From Bin87 sp965261925 (GTDB taxonomy: Bacteria > Chloroflexota > Dehalococcoidia > Lucifugimonadales > UBA3495), in NCBI GenBank assembly GCA_965261925.1, contig OZ253486.1:434001-498000 (forward strand): a DNA stretch of 64,000 nt. Direction: 5' to 3'. Shown in pieces: positions 49,893-60,194 of the stretch (within the stretch, counting starts at the first letter, position 1; every line of letters starts with the position of its first letter). Under the pieces are notes generated by a model. That model worked only from the letters and a program-made list of their open reading frames with translations, did no database searches and was not told the origin of the DNA. The position numbers and the translations under genes are program-made.

Positions 49893-52607
49893 TCATCTTT
49901 GAGGCATGATCCTTTCATACCGTTTTTGGAACGCTTCACTACCGCCTTCCATTACTGTGCAGATTTCGTCCCGGACTCGCAACTCTTGAAGCCCCCCTTC
50001 GCAGGCCAACATGGTGCGCCCCTGGATTGCAGCGAGCGAGAGCACAAGCTCTGCATCGCCATGCACTACGATATTGGGGTTATGTGTAACAACGATCACC
50101 TGCCGTTGTTGTTTTATTTCTCGCAGGCGACTCACCAAGAGATCGTAAATTAAGGTACTGTCGAGATCGTCCTCGGGTTGATCCAAAATGATTGGTTCAG
50201 AACCGTATCCAAGTACAAATGCTAGCAACGCCGCGGTTTGCTGACCTGGCGATCCCTGTGCGAGGGGCCTCCAACCACCACCACGAGTGTCTTGAAACTC
50301 TACGTCGACAGTGTCTTCCGGCACGTACAACGCGAGGCGATCAATCCTTTCAGGCGGGACCCTCCTTAGAGCCGTAGCGAAGCGTTGATCGCGCATCTCC
50401 CAAGCATCCGTGTTTCCGTCGATGTAACTCCGCAACTGCGCAACCACTGCATCCAACGCCTGCCAATTCCATGGTTCGGTTGGTTTCGGTTGGATCCCCC
50501 GTGCCACTGCTTGGCGGTCGTCCTCGAAACGTTCGATCCCGAGGATCAACCCCAGTTCCTCAGAGAGATTGGCCCAGTTTGCTTTAGATTTTACTTCCAC
50601 GCGAACCAGATCACTCGACGTGGCCTGAGCGAAACTCCCACGCTTAGTGGTCAACTCCCCGTGCTTGGTGCGGTATTCCTCAAGGGTATCCGCGGACTCT
50701 TTTTCTAATGCTACAGCTCGCTCCGACTGCTCAACCAGCCCGTCTATTTCCTGGTTCAGATCCCGCGCTTGATCCAGCAAGCTATCGTATTCATTTGGAT
50801 CGAGGATCCCTTGCTGAGAAAGCCGATCTGCTACTTCCCGGTAGTTGGCTTCAGCCGACTGCACCGATTCGTTCCATCGTAAAGCCTCAGAGCTGGATTG
50901 GATGTTTCGGATGTCCTGCCGAGCATTGGACACTGCATCTAGTACTGTTTGCTGGAGGTCTATTACCGTTTGCTTCAACGATTCGTGCGCTTGGCTCAAC
51001 GCGGCCAGCGACCCGTCGTCGTCTGTTTCCGCCAAAAAGTCGAGATCATCAACAGAAACGTCCGCAGCCGTACCTGCCAGAACTTGTATGTTTTCCGATA
51101 CGTTGCTGATAGCTGTTTGCCAGGCGTCATCCCGCTGCCGCCGTACACGATAATCTTGGAAAACCGCCGTATGTCCGCTCGCCTGAAGGAGATCCAATTT
51201 CCGTTGCACGTCCTCCAACACGGCGGCGCGAGCCGGCAAACCTTTTGCTTGATTTGCGGCTGCGCGAGCCTCGGCGCATAGAGCCAAGTAGCTGGATTGC
51301 AACTGTTCGGCGGAGCGGTCGATTTCGGATTTCCGCACCGAACTACTGTCGTCGATCACTGTAAGGAGAGCATTGGCATCTTGGGCGAGCGCGAAGAGCT
51401 GCTTCTGGCTGTAAATGCGTATCGGGAAACGCTCTCTGACGTCACCTTGCTGGGCGATTGGCTCTTCGCCGCCCAAAAGCGTAATTGACGAATTTGGCTC
51501 GTGGGCGCTCCAGGATATTGCGAAGCGATCACCGTCCTTCCTGTACACCACTTCCAGCGTCGTGTCTCCAGTGAGTAGACTGTCATTTTGACGTGACGCT
51601 GGGAGGCTCATACGCCGATCAAATAATTGACGCAGCGGGCCATCTTCCGCGCCGTCTCCGCCGTCTAACTCCGTGTCCCTGCACAGTGTTTTGCGGACGA
51701 AATCTACCAATGACGATTTTCCGGTTCCACGTGCTCCTATGATTGCATTCAGCCATGGGTTAAACCTGATTTGCATCGGCGATTGCCTGCCAAAATATTT
51801 AGCTTGTTTAACAGTAATCGTCTCGATCGCCAAATCAGCGTGATTGTTTGGGTCTTCGTTGTCTACCGAGGTTGACGGAATTAGAGATTCCTGCCCATCA
51901 AGAAATGCCAGCCTCAAACCCTCGAGGTTTGGGGTCGTCATTTTTATCCAAGTGAACCGTTGGCCCATCTGGTTTAGACTATGGCCATCGGAAGACCATA
52001 TAAAGGGCAATCGTCTTCCAACCTGTGGAAGTGACCCATCAATCCATTTTTCTTCAAGCTCTAACGTAGGATCGACTTCCACCGCTGTGAGCGACGTATC
52101 ACGTAATTCTTGGATACGTTGTAAACCACCGCGCCCCAACAGGCCATCGGGGCCATTCACATGCGCACCTATGACAAGCGCGTCGTTTCCACGCTTACCC
52201 AATATCTGCTCAACACTCAGTATAGAACGCCCGGTCTGTAGCCCGCGCTGGTCGACAGGCACCTCCATCGCAGAAAGCACCGCCTCAATGTGCTGTTGTG
52301 ACTTGTCAGGGTCCATGACAAGGATCAGGTGTGCGCCGTCGCTCGCAGTCAATTCCACTCCTGGGTACAGGAACAGGGAGATACCATCGCCGTAGATAGT
52401 TTTCTGTAGCGCCGCAATTGCGTCTGCCGTGTTGTGATCAGTGACCGCAAAAGCATGGATCCCGGCGTCGCTGAGTGCTGTCAGCCAACCACCCCAATCT
52501 CCGTCGACCTCGCCTGGTTGAAGCTTGTAGTCGTACGATATTGGGGAATGCGCATGCAGATCCACACGCCACCACCGAGATCCAGGCCAACGCCACTCTG
52601 TGCTCAT
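49893..52607 (-). CDS. PHP-domain plus SMC-like AAA ATPase (TrlF/Ppl-like, putative antiphage protein)
   Basis: 904 residues, start ATG 52607 behind GGAGA. Residues 1-215 are a PHP phosphoesterase domain: DLHAHS (16-21), TDHNT (56-60), PGVEL (82-86) and SSDGH (205-209) supply the metal ligands. An ABC/SMC-type ATPase follows: Walker A GARGTGKSS (291-299), a central coiled-coil region (about 430-690), then SPGQQTAALLAFVLGYGSEPIILDQPEDDLD with signature and Walker B, and VIVVTHNPNIVVHGDAE as the switch His. The architecture matches proteins called TrlF or Ppl, reported with antiphage activity. It is probably a DNA- or RNA-sensing nuclease. It follows the YhaO/YhaN-like genes on the same strand. 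Confidence 0.88.
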   Translation of the reverse strand: MSTEWRWPGSRWWRVDLHAHSPISYDYKLQPGEVDGDWGGWLTALSDAGIHAFAVTDHNTADAIAALQKTIYGDGISLFLYPGVELTASDGAHLILVMDPDKSQQHIEAVLSAMEVPVDQRGLQTGRSILSVEQILGKRGNDALVIGAHVNGPDGLLGRGGLQRIQELRDTSLTAVEVDPTLELEEKWIDGSLPQVGRRLPFIWSSDGHSLNQMGQRFTWIKMTTPNLEGLRLAFLDGQESLIPSTSVDNEDPNNHADLAIETITVKQAKYFGRQSPMQIRFNPWLNAIIGARGTGKSSLVDFVRKTLCRDTELDGGDGAEDGPLRQLFDRRMSLPASRQNDSLLTGDTTLEVVYRKDGDRFAISWSAHEPNSSITLLGGEEPIAQQGDVRERFPIRIYSQKQLFALAQDANALLTVIDDSSSVRKSEIDRSAEQLQSSYLALCAEARAAANQAKGLPARAAVLEDVQRKLDLLQASGHTAVFQDYRVRRQRDDAWQTAISNVSENIQVLAGTAADVSVDDLDFLAETDDDGSLAALSQAHESLKQTVIDLQQTVLDAVSNARQDIRNIQSSSEALRWNESVQSAEANYREVADRLSQQGILDPNEYDSLLDQARDLNQEIDGLVEQSERAVALEKESADTLEEYRTKHGELTTKRGSFAQATSSDLVRVEVKSKANWANLSEELGLILGIERFEDDRQAVARGIQPKPTEPWNWQALDAVVAQLRSYIDGNTDAWEMRDQRFATALRRVPPERIDRLALYVPEDTVDVEFQDTRGGGWRPLAQGSPGQQTAALLAFVLGYGSEPIILDQPEDDLDSTLIYDLLVSRLREIKQQRQVIVVTHNPNIVVHGDAELVLSLAAIQGRTMLACEGGLQELRVRDEICTVMEGGSEAFQKRYERIMPQR

Positions 52608-52712
52608 ATTAAATCGTCTCCACTGATCCGTTTGTAGATTTTTCGGTACCAGACCACCAAAATCCTGCCATATCCAGTGTACCCCGACGTAAAGCCTTGG
52701 CCTCTGGTTTCC

Positions 52713-53924
52713 TTAAATCCGAACAACATCCGGCTCGGTGGCTCCACACTGTGCCGCCGCATTCACGAACCATTCCACTATCTGCGGATGGCAGGTGAAT
52801 ACCAGCACCTGGTTGGTTTCGGATAGTTCGATGAATGAGCCGGCGGCCTTGGTGCCCCTGGTTGGGTCGAAGTTGACCAGCGCCTCGTCAACGATCACCG
52901 GCAGGCGTTCCGCCCGCTGGCCCAGCTCCAGGATCAACCCGAAGCGGAGCGCCAGGAACAGTTGTTCGCGGGTGCCGCGGCTCAACTCTTGCGGCGTCTT
53001 GTCGATGCCAGCGGCGTCCCGGACCTTGATCTCGGAACTGCCCAACGGGGAAAACACGGCTTGGTACGCGCCATCAGTGACGTCGAGGAAGAAGCGCTCG
53101 GCGTGGCGGATCACATCCGGTTGCCGCTCCTGCTCGAACTTGCTCTGCGCCTGCCGGATCAGGCTCTCGGCAATCGTGCGCGCCGCCCAATCCCGGGCGT
53201 GACCCTGCAATTCTTCGGACAGTCGATGCCGTTCCAGCCGCAATCTCGATGAATCTTCCTCGGAGGCCAGCCCGTCCAGCGTCGTTCGGATGGCCCCGCG
53301 CTCGGTGTCCAGTTCGGACCGTTGGTCGTCTACCGCTTCCAGGGCCTCGCCGGTTCGCCGCAAATCGTCGCGGATGGTTTGCATTTCGGATTTCTCCAAC
53401 GTGGCGCGGAACGCGTCCAGCGCGTCGCCCGGCCCGCTGATTCGCTGCAACTGATCCAAGGCGTTGGAGATTGTCGCGTTGAGGACGGTCCGTTCCTGGA
53501 AAATCCGGTCGATCCGACGGAAGTCGTCAGAATCCTCTGCACCTCCGGACTCCAGCAACGCCGCGATCTGGTCCGCGTTCTGCTGCTGGCTCTTTTGCCG
53601 CGCCGCCAGATCCTGCTTAGCCTCCTCCATTTCTTTCTCGGCATCGGCCCGGGTTCTGGCCGCTTCGGATATGTCGCGATGCAGGTCAATGATGTCGTCG
53701 GCGACACTGGCAACCCTGGGGTAGTCGCCCCACTCCGCCTCAAAGTCGTGGGCTTCCGCCAATGGTCGAGCCATCGCGACGAAATCGTCGATGTCCTTCT
53801 GGATGGCGGCGATGCGATCTTGCATTTCCACCACATCGCGGTGGTGGGTGCGCGCCAAGTCCACCAGGGTACGCAGTTCCTGAATGGCATCGGGTGAGAA
53901 GGTGTCCCGCATGTCCCGCGTCAA
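52713..53924 (-). pseudogene. YhaN-like AAA ATPase, C-terminal fragment
   Basis: 404 codons open from the IS21 edge. The fragment holds the second coiled-coil arm (residues ~20-260) and the C-terminal ATPase half: IRHAERFFLDVTDGAYQAVFSPLG, the signature ELSRGTREQLFLALRFGLI, Walker B LPVIVDEALVNFDPTRG and QVLVFTCHPQ. The other half of the protein is at 56297-58267. It seems translatable only from a TTG at the junction or from ATG 53912, and without the N-terminal Walker A half it cannot hydrolyse ATP on its own. Confidence 0.82.
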
Positions 53925-53948
53925 CTATTCTTGCCGAAAAAACGTCCA

Positions 53949-54731
53949 CTATTTTTGCCGGTTCACCCCCTCGGCCTGGCCCCGTTGCTGGGCGGCATCA
54001 GTCCGGTAGCTGGGGACGTCAAACTCCAGGATCACGGAGTGGTGCACGACCCGGTCAATCGCCGCGGCGGTGGCCATGGGGTTGGCGAAGATGCGCTCCC
54101 ACTCTGAGAAGACCAGGTTGGACGTGATGCCCAGCGACCTGCGTTCGTAGCGTTCCGCGATCAGGGTGAAGAGGACCTCGGACTCTTCGGCGCCCTGGGG
54201 CAGGTAGCCGAGATCGTCAAGGAGCAGGAAGTCGAAGTTGTCCAGCTTGCGCAGCCGGCGGGGTAGGTCCAGGTCGCGCTTGGCGGCGAGTAGTTCCTGC
54301 ACCAGGCGGTAGGCCGGTGCGAAGAGGACCGAGTGTCCGGCTTCGACCAGGCGGTGGCCCAGGGCGCAGAGCGCGTGGGTCTTGCCGGTGCCGGGCAGTC
54401 CGAAGGCCAGCACGTTGACGCCGTGTTCCACGAAACTGCCCTGGGCCAGATGGTCCAGTTGCTGCCGCAGGGCCAGGGGCATCCGGTGGTGCTCGAAGGT
54501 TTCCCAGGTCTTGCCCGAGGGGAGCCTGGACGACTGACGCAGCCGGTTGATGCGCCGGTGGCGGCGATCGTCGGCTTCCTGTTCCAGGACCTCGAGGAAG
54601 ATGGGTAGGGCGTCGCCATGTCCGGAGGCGGTGAAACGGTCCACCGACTGGGCGCCCATGGTGGGCAGCTTGAATTGGTGGCACAGCTGGCCGATGCGTT
54701 CCTGCATGACGCTGGTGTCGATTACCGTCAT
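53949..54731 (-). CDS. istB: IS21-like element helper ATPase IstB
   Basis: 260 residues from ATG 54731, which overlaps the istA stop (ATGA). The AAA+ core has Walker A GLPGTGKTH (111-118), Walker B FDFLLLDDLGYLPQ and the sensor ITSNLVFSEWERIF; the end VHHSVILEFDVPSYR is typical. IstB polymerises on target DNA and activates IstA. The gene appears intact, so the element may still move. Confidence 0.93.
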   Translation of the reverse strand: MTVIDTSVMQERIGQLCHQFKLPTMGAQSVDRFTASGHGDALPIFLEVLEQEADDRRHRRINRLRQSSRLPSGKTWETFEHHRMPLALRQQLDHLAQGSFVEHGVNVLAFGLPGTGKTHALCALGHRLVEAGHSVLFAPAYRLVQELLAAKRDLDLPRRLRKLDNFDFLLLDDLGYLPQGAEESEVLFTLIAERYERRSLGITSNLVFSEWERIFANPMATAAAIDRVVHHSVILEFDVPSYRTDAAQQRGQAEGVNRQK

Positions 54732-56230
54732 CCGCACACCCCCACCGTGGCCAGGCTGACCGTGAGCAGGCGGTCGTAGATTTTCAGGTCCGGCTGGCCG
54801 GACAGGGTCAGCGCTGGGGCTTCGGGCACCTTGGGCTCGGCCAGGTCTCGCACCTCGGCGTAGTCGAAGGGCTGGCCCGCCTCCAGCAGCAGCGACAGCG
54901 CGCTGTCCACCGTGGCTTCCATGGTGGTGGCCGCCAGGTGCAGGATCCGCACGTACTCCACGTCGGCACGCTCCCCGCGCCATCCGTTGAGCGCATCGTA
55001 GGCCAGCCGAAAGTGCAAGGTGGGAAACAGCTGCTCCCGGAAGCGGTAACGGGCGAATGCTCCCGGCTTGCGCACCAGTGAGCCGATGACGTGGCGGTAA
55101 TTGACGTTGGCTGCACCCTCGCCGCGCACCCGTTCCATGCGTTCCACCAGGTGGCCCTTGTAGTAGACTTCCACCCAGTCGGCGTACAAACGGATCTGCA
55201 CCTCCTTGCCGATGAGGCGGGAGGGTACGCTGTAGCTATGTCCCGCTACCTGGATGGTGCTCCACTTGCGCACCTTGGACTGGTAGTTGACGTATTCCGG
55301 CACGGGAGCTGGCGGTAGGGAGCCCAGGCAAAGCATCTCCTGCTCCAGCTTCCCCTCTACCAGACGATTGCGTCTCTCCACCATCTCCCGTACGAAGTGG
55401 GCGTAGTCGTCGGCGGTGTGGAAATCGCGGCTGCCCCGCAGGATGAGGGCCTGGTCGATCGCGTCCTTGAGGCGGTAGTGGGCATGCTCGGCGACGCCGT
55501 TTTCATGGCTCTGGCCGCGATTGATGCGGGTGGAACGGAGACCGTAGTGGTCCAGCAGAGCGGAGTAATTGTCGTTTAGTGCACGGCCGCGGCTGCGTTT
55601 CACCTCGTGGGTGGCAGCCGAGGTATTGTCTGAGCGCACCACCTCTGGGACGCCGCCCAGGGTCCAGAGGGCATTCTGCAATCCCTGCTGCAACGCCAGG
55701 AAGGTCTCACCGGCGGCGACCTCGGCGTAGCGCCATCCAGAGTGGCTGAGGATCAACTGGAACAGCAGGTGCGGGTAGGACTCTCCGGCGATGGTCACCT
55801 TGAGTTCCCCGCAGTGGGTGAAGTCGAACTGGGCTTCCCGACCCGGCGGATGCTCCTGGGGGAAGTACACCTCCCGCTCCGGCCCGTGCAGCGCCCGCCA
55901 GTCCTGTAACCGTCGTTGCAGCGTCCTGAGTTGGGAGGCGCTGAACCGACCGGGATGCTGCTCGGCCAACCAGTCAATAATTGTCGTTGCCCTCAGCCTG
56001 CCGGTCGGATCATTCCGTAGCAGCGGCTCGATCGCATCCTCCCACACCCCGTCGAAGGGATCGGGCCGAGTGCGCCACCAGTGCTCCGGTTTCGTCGCCG
56101 ACGGCAATGGACCACTCTGCCACTTGCGCGCTGAACGCACGCTCATCCCAGCCTTGGCTGCTGCCGTTTCCTGTGTTTTGCCTTCCATACGTTTCTGCCT
56201 CAGTAGCCCTACTTGTCGGTCTGTAATCAA
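54728..56230 (-). CDS. istA: IS21 family transposase IstA
   Basis: The 500-residue protein has an N-terminal helix-turn-helix (KTQETAAAKAGMSVRSARKW), a second DNA-binding region (RTLQRRLQDWRALHG) and the DDE integrase core: FDFTHCGELKVT with the first Asp, VRSDNTSAA with the second and ENGVAEHAHYRLK with the Glu. The C-terminal beta domain (VAGHSYSVPSRLIGKEVQIRLYADWVEVYYKGHLVE) is standard. Length and motifs suggest a working transposase. Confidence 0.94.
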   Translation of the reverse strand: MITDRQVGLLRQKRMEGKTQETAAAKAGMSVRSARKWQSGPLPSATKPEHWWRTRPDPFDGVWEDAIEPLLRNDPTGRLRATTIIDWLAEQHPGRFSASQLRTLQRRLQDWRALHGPEREVYFPQEHPPGREAQFDFTHCGELKVTIAGESYPHLLFQLILSHSGWRYAEVAAGETFLALQQGLQNALWTLGGVPEVVRSDNTSAATHEVKRSRGRALNDNYSALLDHYGLRSTRINRGQSHENGVAEHAHYRLKDAIDQALILRGSRDFHTADDYAHFVREMVERRNRLVEGKLEQEMLCLGSLPPAPVPEYVNYQSKVRKWSTIQVAGHSYSVPSRLIGKEVQIRLYADWVEVYYKGHLVERMERVRGEGAANVNYRHVIGSLVRKPGAFARYRFREQLFPTLHFRLAYDALNGWRGERADVEYVRILHLAATTMEATVDSALSLLLEAGQPFDYAEVRDLAEPKVPEAPALTLSGQPDLKIYDRLLTVSLATVGVCG

Positions 56231-56296
56231 CGGTACCTCCGTACCGAATGATTACCCCATATCGACCGGCAAAAATGGTCGACGCTACCGGCAGGA

Positions 56297-58267
56297 TCAA
56301 TTGTCGTTAATCACCCGCAGCCCACGCTGCCGCAACCAGTCTTGCCACGCCTGCTGCTCAGCCTCCAGCGTCGCCAGAGCATCCTGCACAGCCTGCTGCG
56401 CGTCGTCCCGACGCTGGGTTTGGCGTTCCGCGCGTTCGATCGCCTGGGCCAGCGTCGTTTCCACTTGTTGCCATTCCCGCAGCTTCGCGGCGGCCGCCTC
56501 CAACCCATCCTCCGCTTCCAGCAGCGCGTCCGAGTTGATAGTTGGCAGACCCAATACCTCGGCGTCCGCCTGGAGACGCGGTTGGATCGCCGTCAACTGC
56601 GCATCGGCATCGGCGATTTGCCGTCGTACCCGCGCCGACATCGGCGATGCCGGGGTTCCCTGGGGCGGACCGCCTCTGAAAAACCAAATGACCGCCACCG
56701 TGGCCAGCACGGCGCCAACTACCGCGAGGAAAGCGGCCGCTCCGAAGGTGGTGGTTGCCACCAGCCAGAGACCGGCTACCAGCAGCGCGACGCCCAGCAA
56801 GCCGAACGCACCAGCGAACAATCGGGACCGGCCATTCTGCGGCGCGGACCCGCCAGGTTCCGGCCCATCGCCAACCTGCGCCTGTAGGTCCTTGCTCCGG
56901 TCCTCCACGCGACCCAATTCGTCCAGGGTAGTCCTGGACTGTCGTATCCGACGGCGGCGCTCGCGGATTTCGTTTTCGTCCAGCTCGGGAGACCCGGCGC
57001 CATCCCGGTCGGCCAGCGCCCGTTGCGCTGCTTCCTGCGTGTCCGCCAGTGTCGCCTCTTCCTGCGCCAGTGCAGTCTGAGATCTATCGGCAGCGGATCG
57101 GGCGTTCTGCAGCCGCTCGCCGTGGTTGGCGACTTCTCCGCGGACGACCAGCGAGAGATCGAACTCGTTGAGGCGTTCGGTATCCCAGTCGGGACCGAGG
57201 TTCGCCAGCGAGGTTTCCAGCTCGGAACGTTTGGCGGAGAGTTCGGCCCGTCTCTCGGGGAGGTCCTTCACCGACTGGTCGAATGCGCTCCGAGCGCGTT
57301 CCAGAGCGCGAACCTCGTTCGATCTTTCCAGCAAGGTCAGGTGCTCGATCTCTCCATCAACGCTTGCCTCGATGCGCTTGACCCGATCTTCCGCCGAAGT
57401 AAGCTCCTGGCGGGCAGTCTCGGCCTGTGCCTCCAACGTTTCCAAACGGATGACGCCATTCTCTGGAAAGGCCACTACCGTGGGTCGCTCCGCCAGCCGT
57501 TGTTCCGCACTGATCAGATCGTTCCAGTGATACCAGGCGCGCTCAAGGTCTTCGAGCCGATCCTGTTCCGACGCAATTAGTAAGCGGCGAGTACCCACGT
57601 CGCTGAGTTCTCGGTCAATCTCTGCCAGCCGGTCTGACTGCCGGCGGTACTCCGTCGCATATCCCGCAATTTCCTGCAACCTTGAATCAGTTTGTTCAAT
57701 ATTTTCAACCAGGTTGGAGACGAATTGGCTTCTACCGCGGGGCGCGAAAATCTCCCGCTTCTGGCTGTTCAATGCCGCCAGTGATGCGGGTAACCGCATC
57801 GCTCCGATACCGGCGCTGTAGATCTGCAGGTTGACACTGTCGTCATTCAGCAGTCCGTCATCGTTCAACTCATCCAGTGTGAAGGCAAAGATATTCTCAA
57901 ACACACTTTTCGAGTGGTTACCCAGCAGTCTCGCCAATTCACTGCTTGGGATGGACTCCCCTGATGCGGAACTGAGCGCGACCGTACCGGCGCCCCTGCC
58001 TTGAGTGCGTTGGATGGTGATCAGTTCTCCACTGTCGGTGGTGACCAAAACTCTTCCGCCGTGGCGACCACCGGACAAGGGCGGGTAAGGGTTTGCCCTG
58101 CTGCGACCATCCGGGAACCCGAACAGAACCCTGCGGACGAATTCAAGCAGCGTACTTTTGCCGGCCTCATTGGGCCCGTAGAAGACAGTGACCGGACGTT
58201 CCAAAGGCCCAAAACTGCGGTCCGCGAACCGCCCAAAACCATCAATATGAAGGCTGTGGATCCGCAT
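56297..58267 (-). pseudogene. YhaN-like AAA ATPase, N-terminal fragment
   Basis: 656 residues, start ATG 58267 overlapping the YhaO-like stop by one base (TGATG). The N-terminal ATPase half shows Walker A GPNEAGKST (31-39) in a RecF/SbcC-like context (IDGFGRFADRSFGP, then VFENIFAFTLDELN). A long coiled coil runs to about residue 470, followed by two adjacent hydrophobic helices (LFAGAFGLLGVALLVAGLWLV and AAFLAVVGAVLATVAVIWFF), typical of YhaN, and a second coiled-coil start. It ends at INDN where the IS21 begins. Joined with 52713-53924 it would give a protein of about 1060 residues. Confidence 0.85.
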
Positions 58268-59520
58268 CAGTCATCCTCCTCAGCCAGCAAATTGACGGCC
58301 AGGGCCTCCGCCTCATCGAGCAGCGCCGCGATTTCTTTGTCGGTCAAAGTGGTCAGATAGCGCCGGTATCGAGTGTGTCGGTAGAGATCGGCAAGTCCGT
58401 CGCGGAACGTCTCGGGGGTCTCCCTGAGCTGATCGGCGGTGCGCAGCACCTCGGCCAGGAAATCCTCGCCGGACCGTATGGCGTCGCGGTCTATGGCCGC
58501 CGCGGTTTCGTTTTCGATCCGTTCGCACCAAACAAACGGCAGACGCTCGGCCCATTGGTCGTTGACTTCCGCCAGGAGATCGTCCAGTGCACCTGGCTGG
58601 CGCAGGAACCGGTTCAACTCACCCCGCCCAGTCAGGGTCATGCGGGCGACCACCGACCTGCCTTCTGCGCCATCCAGCAATCTCTGCATTGCATCGTCGA
58701 TTTCGTTGAGCAGTTCCTGCTCGGCCTCCAACGCGCTGATGTCGATGCTCGTCCGTTCCCATCGGACCGTGTCCGTCGGTCGAAAATCCAGGCTCACGTT
58801 TCCGCGGTCATCAACTTCCACCAGGTAGACGCCCCGGGCTCCGGTTTCGTTGGGATGCCGACCTTGAGAATTGCCGGGGTACACCACCGTCGGAGTTTGG
58901 TTTCGTAGGACTTGGCGGGTGTGAACATGGCCCAGCGCCCAGTAGTCGATCCCCGCTCGCGCCAGATCATCCAGTGAGCAGGGGGAATAGGGCGCGTGGT
59001 CAGAGTTGCCGCCCACATTGGCGTGCAGCAGACCGATGGTGAACGCGCTCTCGTCCACCTGCCCGAGACGCGACACCAAGTTCTCGTACACATCCCGGGT
59101 AGGATAGCTGACGCCATAGACCAAGGCACGCTCCGGCTCGTCGAGGAAGACGGGCGCCGGCGAGAAGTCAGCGCCGAACCGGTGGCACCCGTCGGGATAC
59201 GACAGCCGTGCCTCCCAGCCGTCCAGCGGGTCATGGTTCCCGTGGCAAACGAAGGATCGTATTCCGGCGGCATCCAGCCTCTGCAGACCTTGGATGAACG
59301 CGCGCTGGGCACGCAGGCTGCGGTCCGCACCATCGTAAATGTCCCCGGCCACCAGCAGGGCATCCACACATTCGGAAATGCAGAGGTCGACGATGTTGTT
59401 GTAGGAGTCGAAAGTGGCCGAGTGCAGCGCCTTTGCGACATTTTCCGGAGCCGCTGCCCTGATGCCCGTGAACGGGCTATCCAGATGGAGGTCGGCGGCG
59501 TGAATGAATCGAAGGGGCAT
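58267..59520 (-). CDS. YhaO-like metallophosphoesterase (SbcD family nuclease)
   Basis: This 417-residue calcineurin-like phosphoesterase has all five motifs: AADLHLDS (8-15), AGDIYDG, GNHDP, LLHANVGG and GHVHTRQ, followed by YPGNSQGRHPNETGARG. The C-terminal region (about 280-417) is the helical capping part of the YhaO/SbcD branch. It should be a Mn-dependent DNA exo/endonuclease acting with the YhaN-like ATPase, much as SbcD works with SbcC. The TGATG overlap with yhaN shows coupled translation. Since the partner is split, the complex may be inactive now. Confidence 0.9.
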   Translation of the reverse strand: MPLRFIHAADLHLDSPFTGIRAAAPENVAKALHSATFDSYNNIVDLCISECVDALLVAGDIYDGADRSLRAQRAFIQGLQRLDAAGIRSFVCHGNHDPLDGWEARLSYPDGCHRFGADFSPAPVFLDEPERALVYGVSYPTRDVYENLVSRLGQVDESAFTIGLLHANVGGNSDHAPYSPCSLDDLARAGIDYWALGHVHTRQVLRNQTPTVVYPGNSQGRHPNETGARGVYLVEVDDRGNVSLDFRPTDTVRWERTSIDISALEAEQELLNEIDDAMQRLLDGAEGRSVVARMTLTGRGELNRFLRQPGALDDLLAEVNDQWAERLPFVWCERIENETAAAIDRDAIRSGEDFLAEVLRTADQLRETPETFRDGLADLYRHTRYRRYLTTLTDKEIAALLDEAEALAVNLLAEEDD

Positions 59521-59795
59521 ATTTGGTGTTCATCCAATTCGCGGGCTCTTGCCATAGGACCCTTGCGGGCCGTCACAATTTACGTTCGTCGAACTGCGAG
59601 GTCAACCGTAGGATTGCACACCGCGCCTCGCACGACCAGGGATCTTCCTTCGCCGCGGGACGACCACCAGAATGCGCTTTTCAATCAGCAAGGTAGACTA
59701 AAGACAGTCCACAATGTGTTCGGCCGCGGACTGGACTTGGACTTGGTAAGGCAACCGACCAACCCGTTAGTTCCCTTTCCTGTCAAGGGCGGTGC
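59521..59795 (+). other. Gap between the YhaO-like gene and vapC
   Basis: About 275 bp, no supported gene. It should carry the promoter of the YhaO-YhaN-PHP-ATPase transcript on the minus strand; none of the hexamer pairs I looked at is convincing. Confidence 0.35.
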
Positions 59796-60194
59796 TCATC
59801 GTGCAGCATCCACGCACCGTAAACTACCAGACCAGTCCAGGATACGCTGGTCGGCGGTAACCAGTTGGTGGCCGTTCATGGCGGTGGCGACGATGATGCG
59901 GTCGGTCGGGTCGGCGTGGAAATCAGGTAGGGCGTTAGCCCGAATCCCGATCTCGCCGTCCACGGGGATCTCGATCAGGCCCTGGTTCAACTGATCCAGC
60001 CGCCACCGGCTCACGTCATCCGGATAGCCGATGCGGCCTTTCTCGCGCAGCATCGCCATTTCCCAGAATGAGATGGCCGACATGGCGACTTCCTCGGCCT
60101 GCCAGGCCTGTTCAATCTCGGCACGAGCCACGGGTCCCAGTTTGGCGTCGCCGGCCCTCAACCAGAGAGCGGCGTGGGTGTCCAGCAGGATCAC
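59796..60194 (-). CDS. vapC: VapC-type PIN domain toxin
   Basis: 132 residues from GTG 60194, which overlaps the antitoxin stop as GTGA. The PIN active-site acids are visible: ILLDTHAALW (Asp near 5), AMSAISFWEMAML (Glu near 43), DPTDRIIVATAM (Asp near 98) and LVTADQRILDW (Asp near 116). It is an RNase, by family precedent cutting tRNA or rRNA. Longer in-frame starts upstream would run through the antitoxin gene and are not used. Confidence 0.92.
   Translation of the reverse strand: MILLDTHAALWLRAGDAKLGPVARAEIEQAWQAEEVAMSAISFWEMAMLREKGRIGYPDDVSRWRLDQLNQGLIEIPVDGEIGIRANALPDFHADPTDRIIVATAMNGHQLVTADQRILDWSGSLRCVDAAR

Larger units (their letters stand above)
53925..56296 (-). mobile_element. IS21-family element splitting a YhaN-like gene
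   Basis: About 2.37 kb containing istA and istB. Both ends carry TTGCCG-type repeats twice: left CTTGCCG near 53930 and TATTTTTGCCGG at 53950-53961; right, on the other strand, CCTGCCGG near 56296 and ATTTTTGCCGG near 56276. TCAA flanks both sides (53921-53924 and 56297-56300) as a possible 4-bp target duplication. Borders could be off by some ten bases because the outer repeats are imperfect. Confidence 0.8.
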
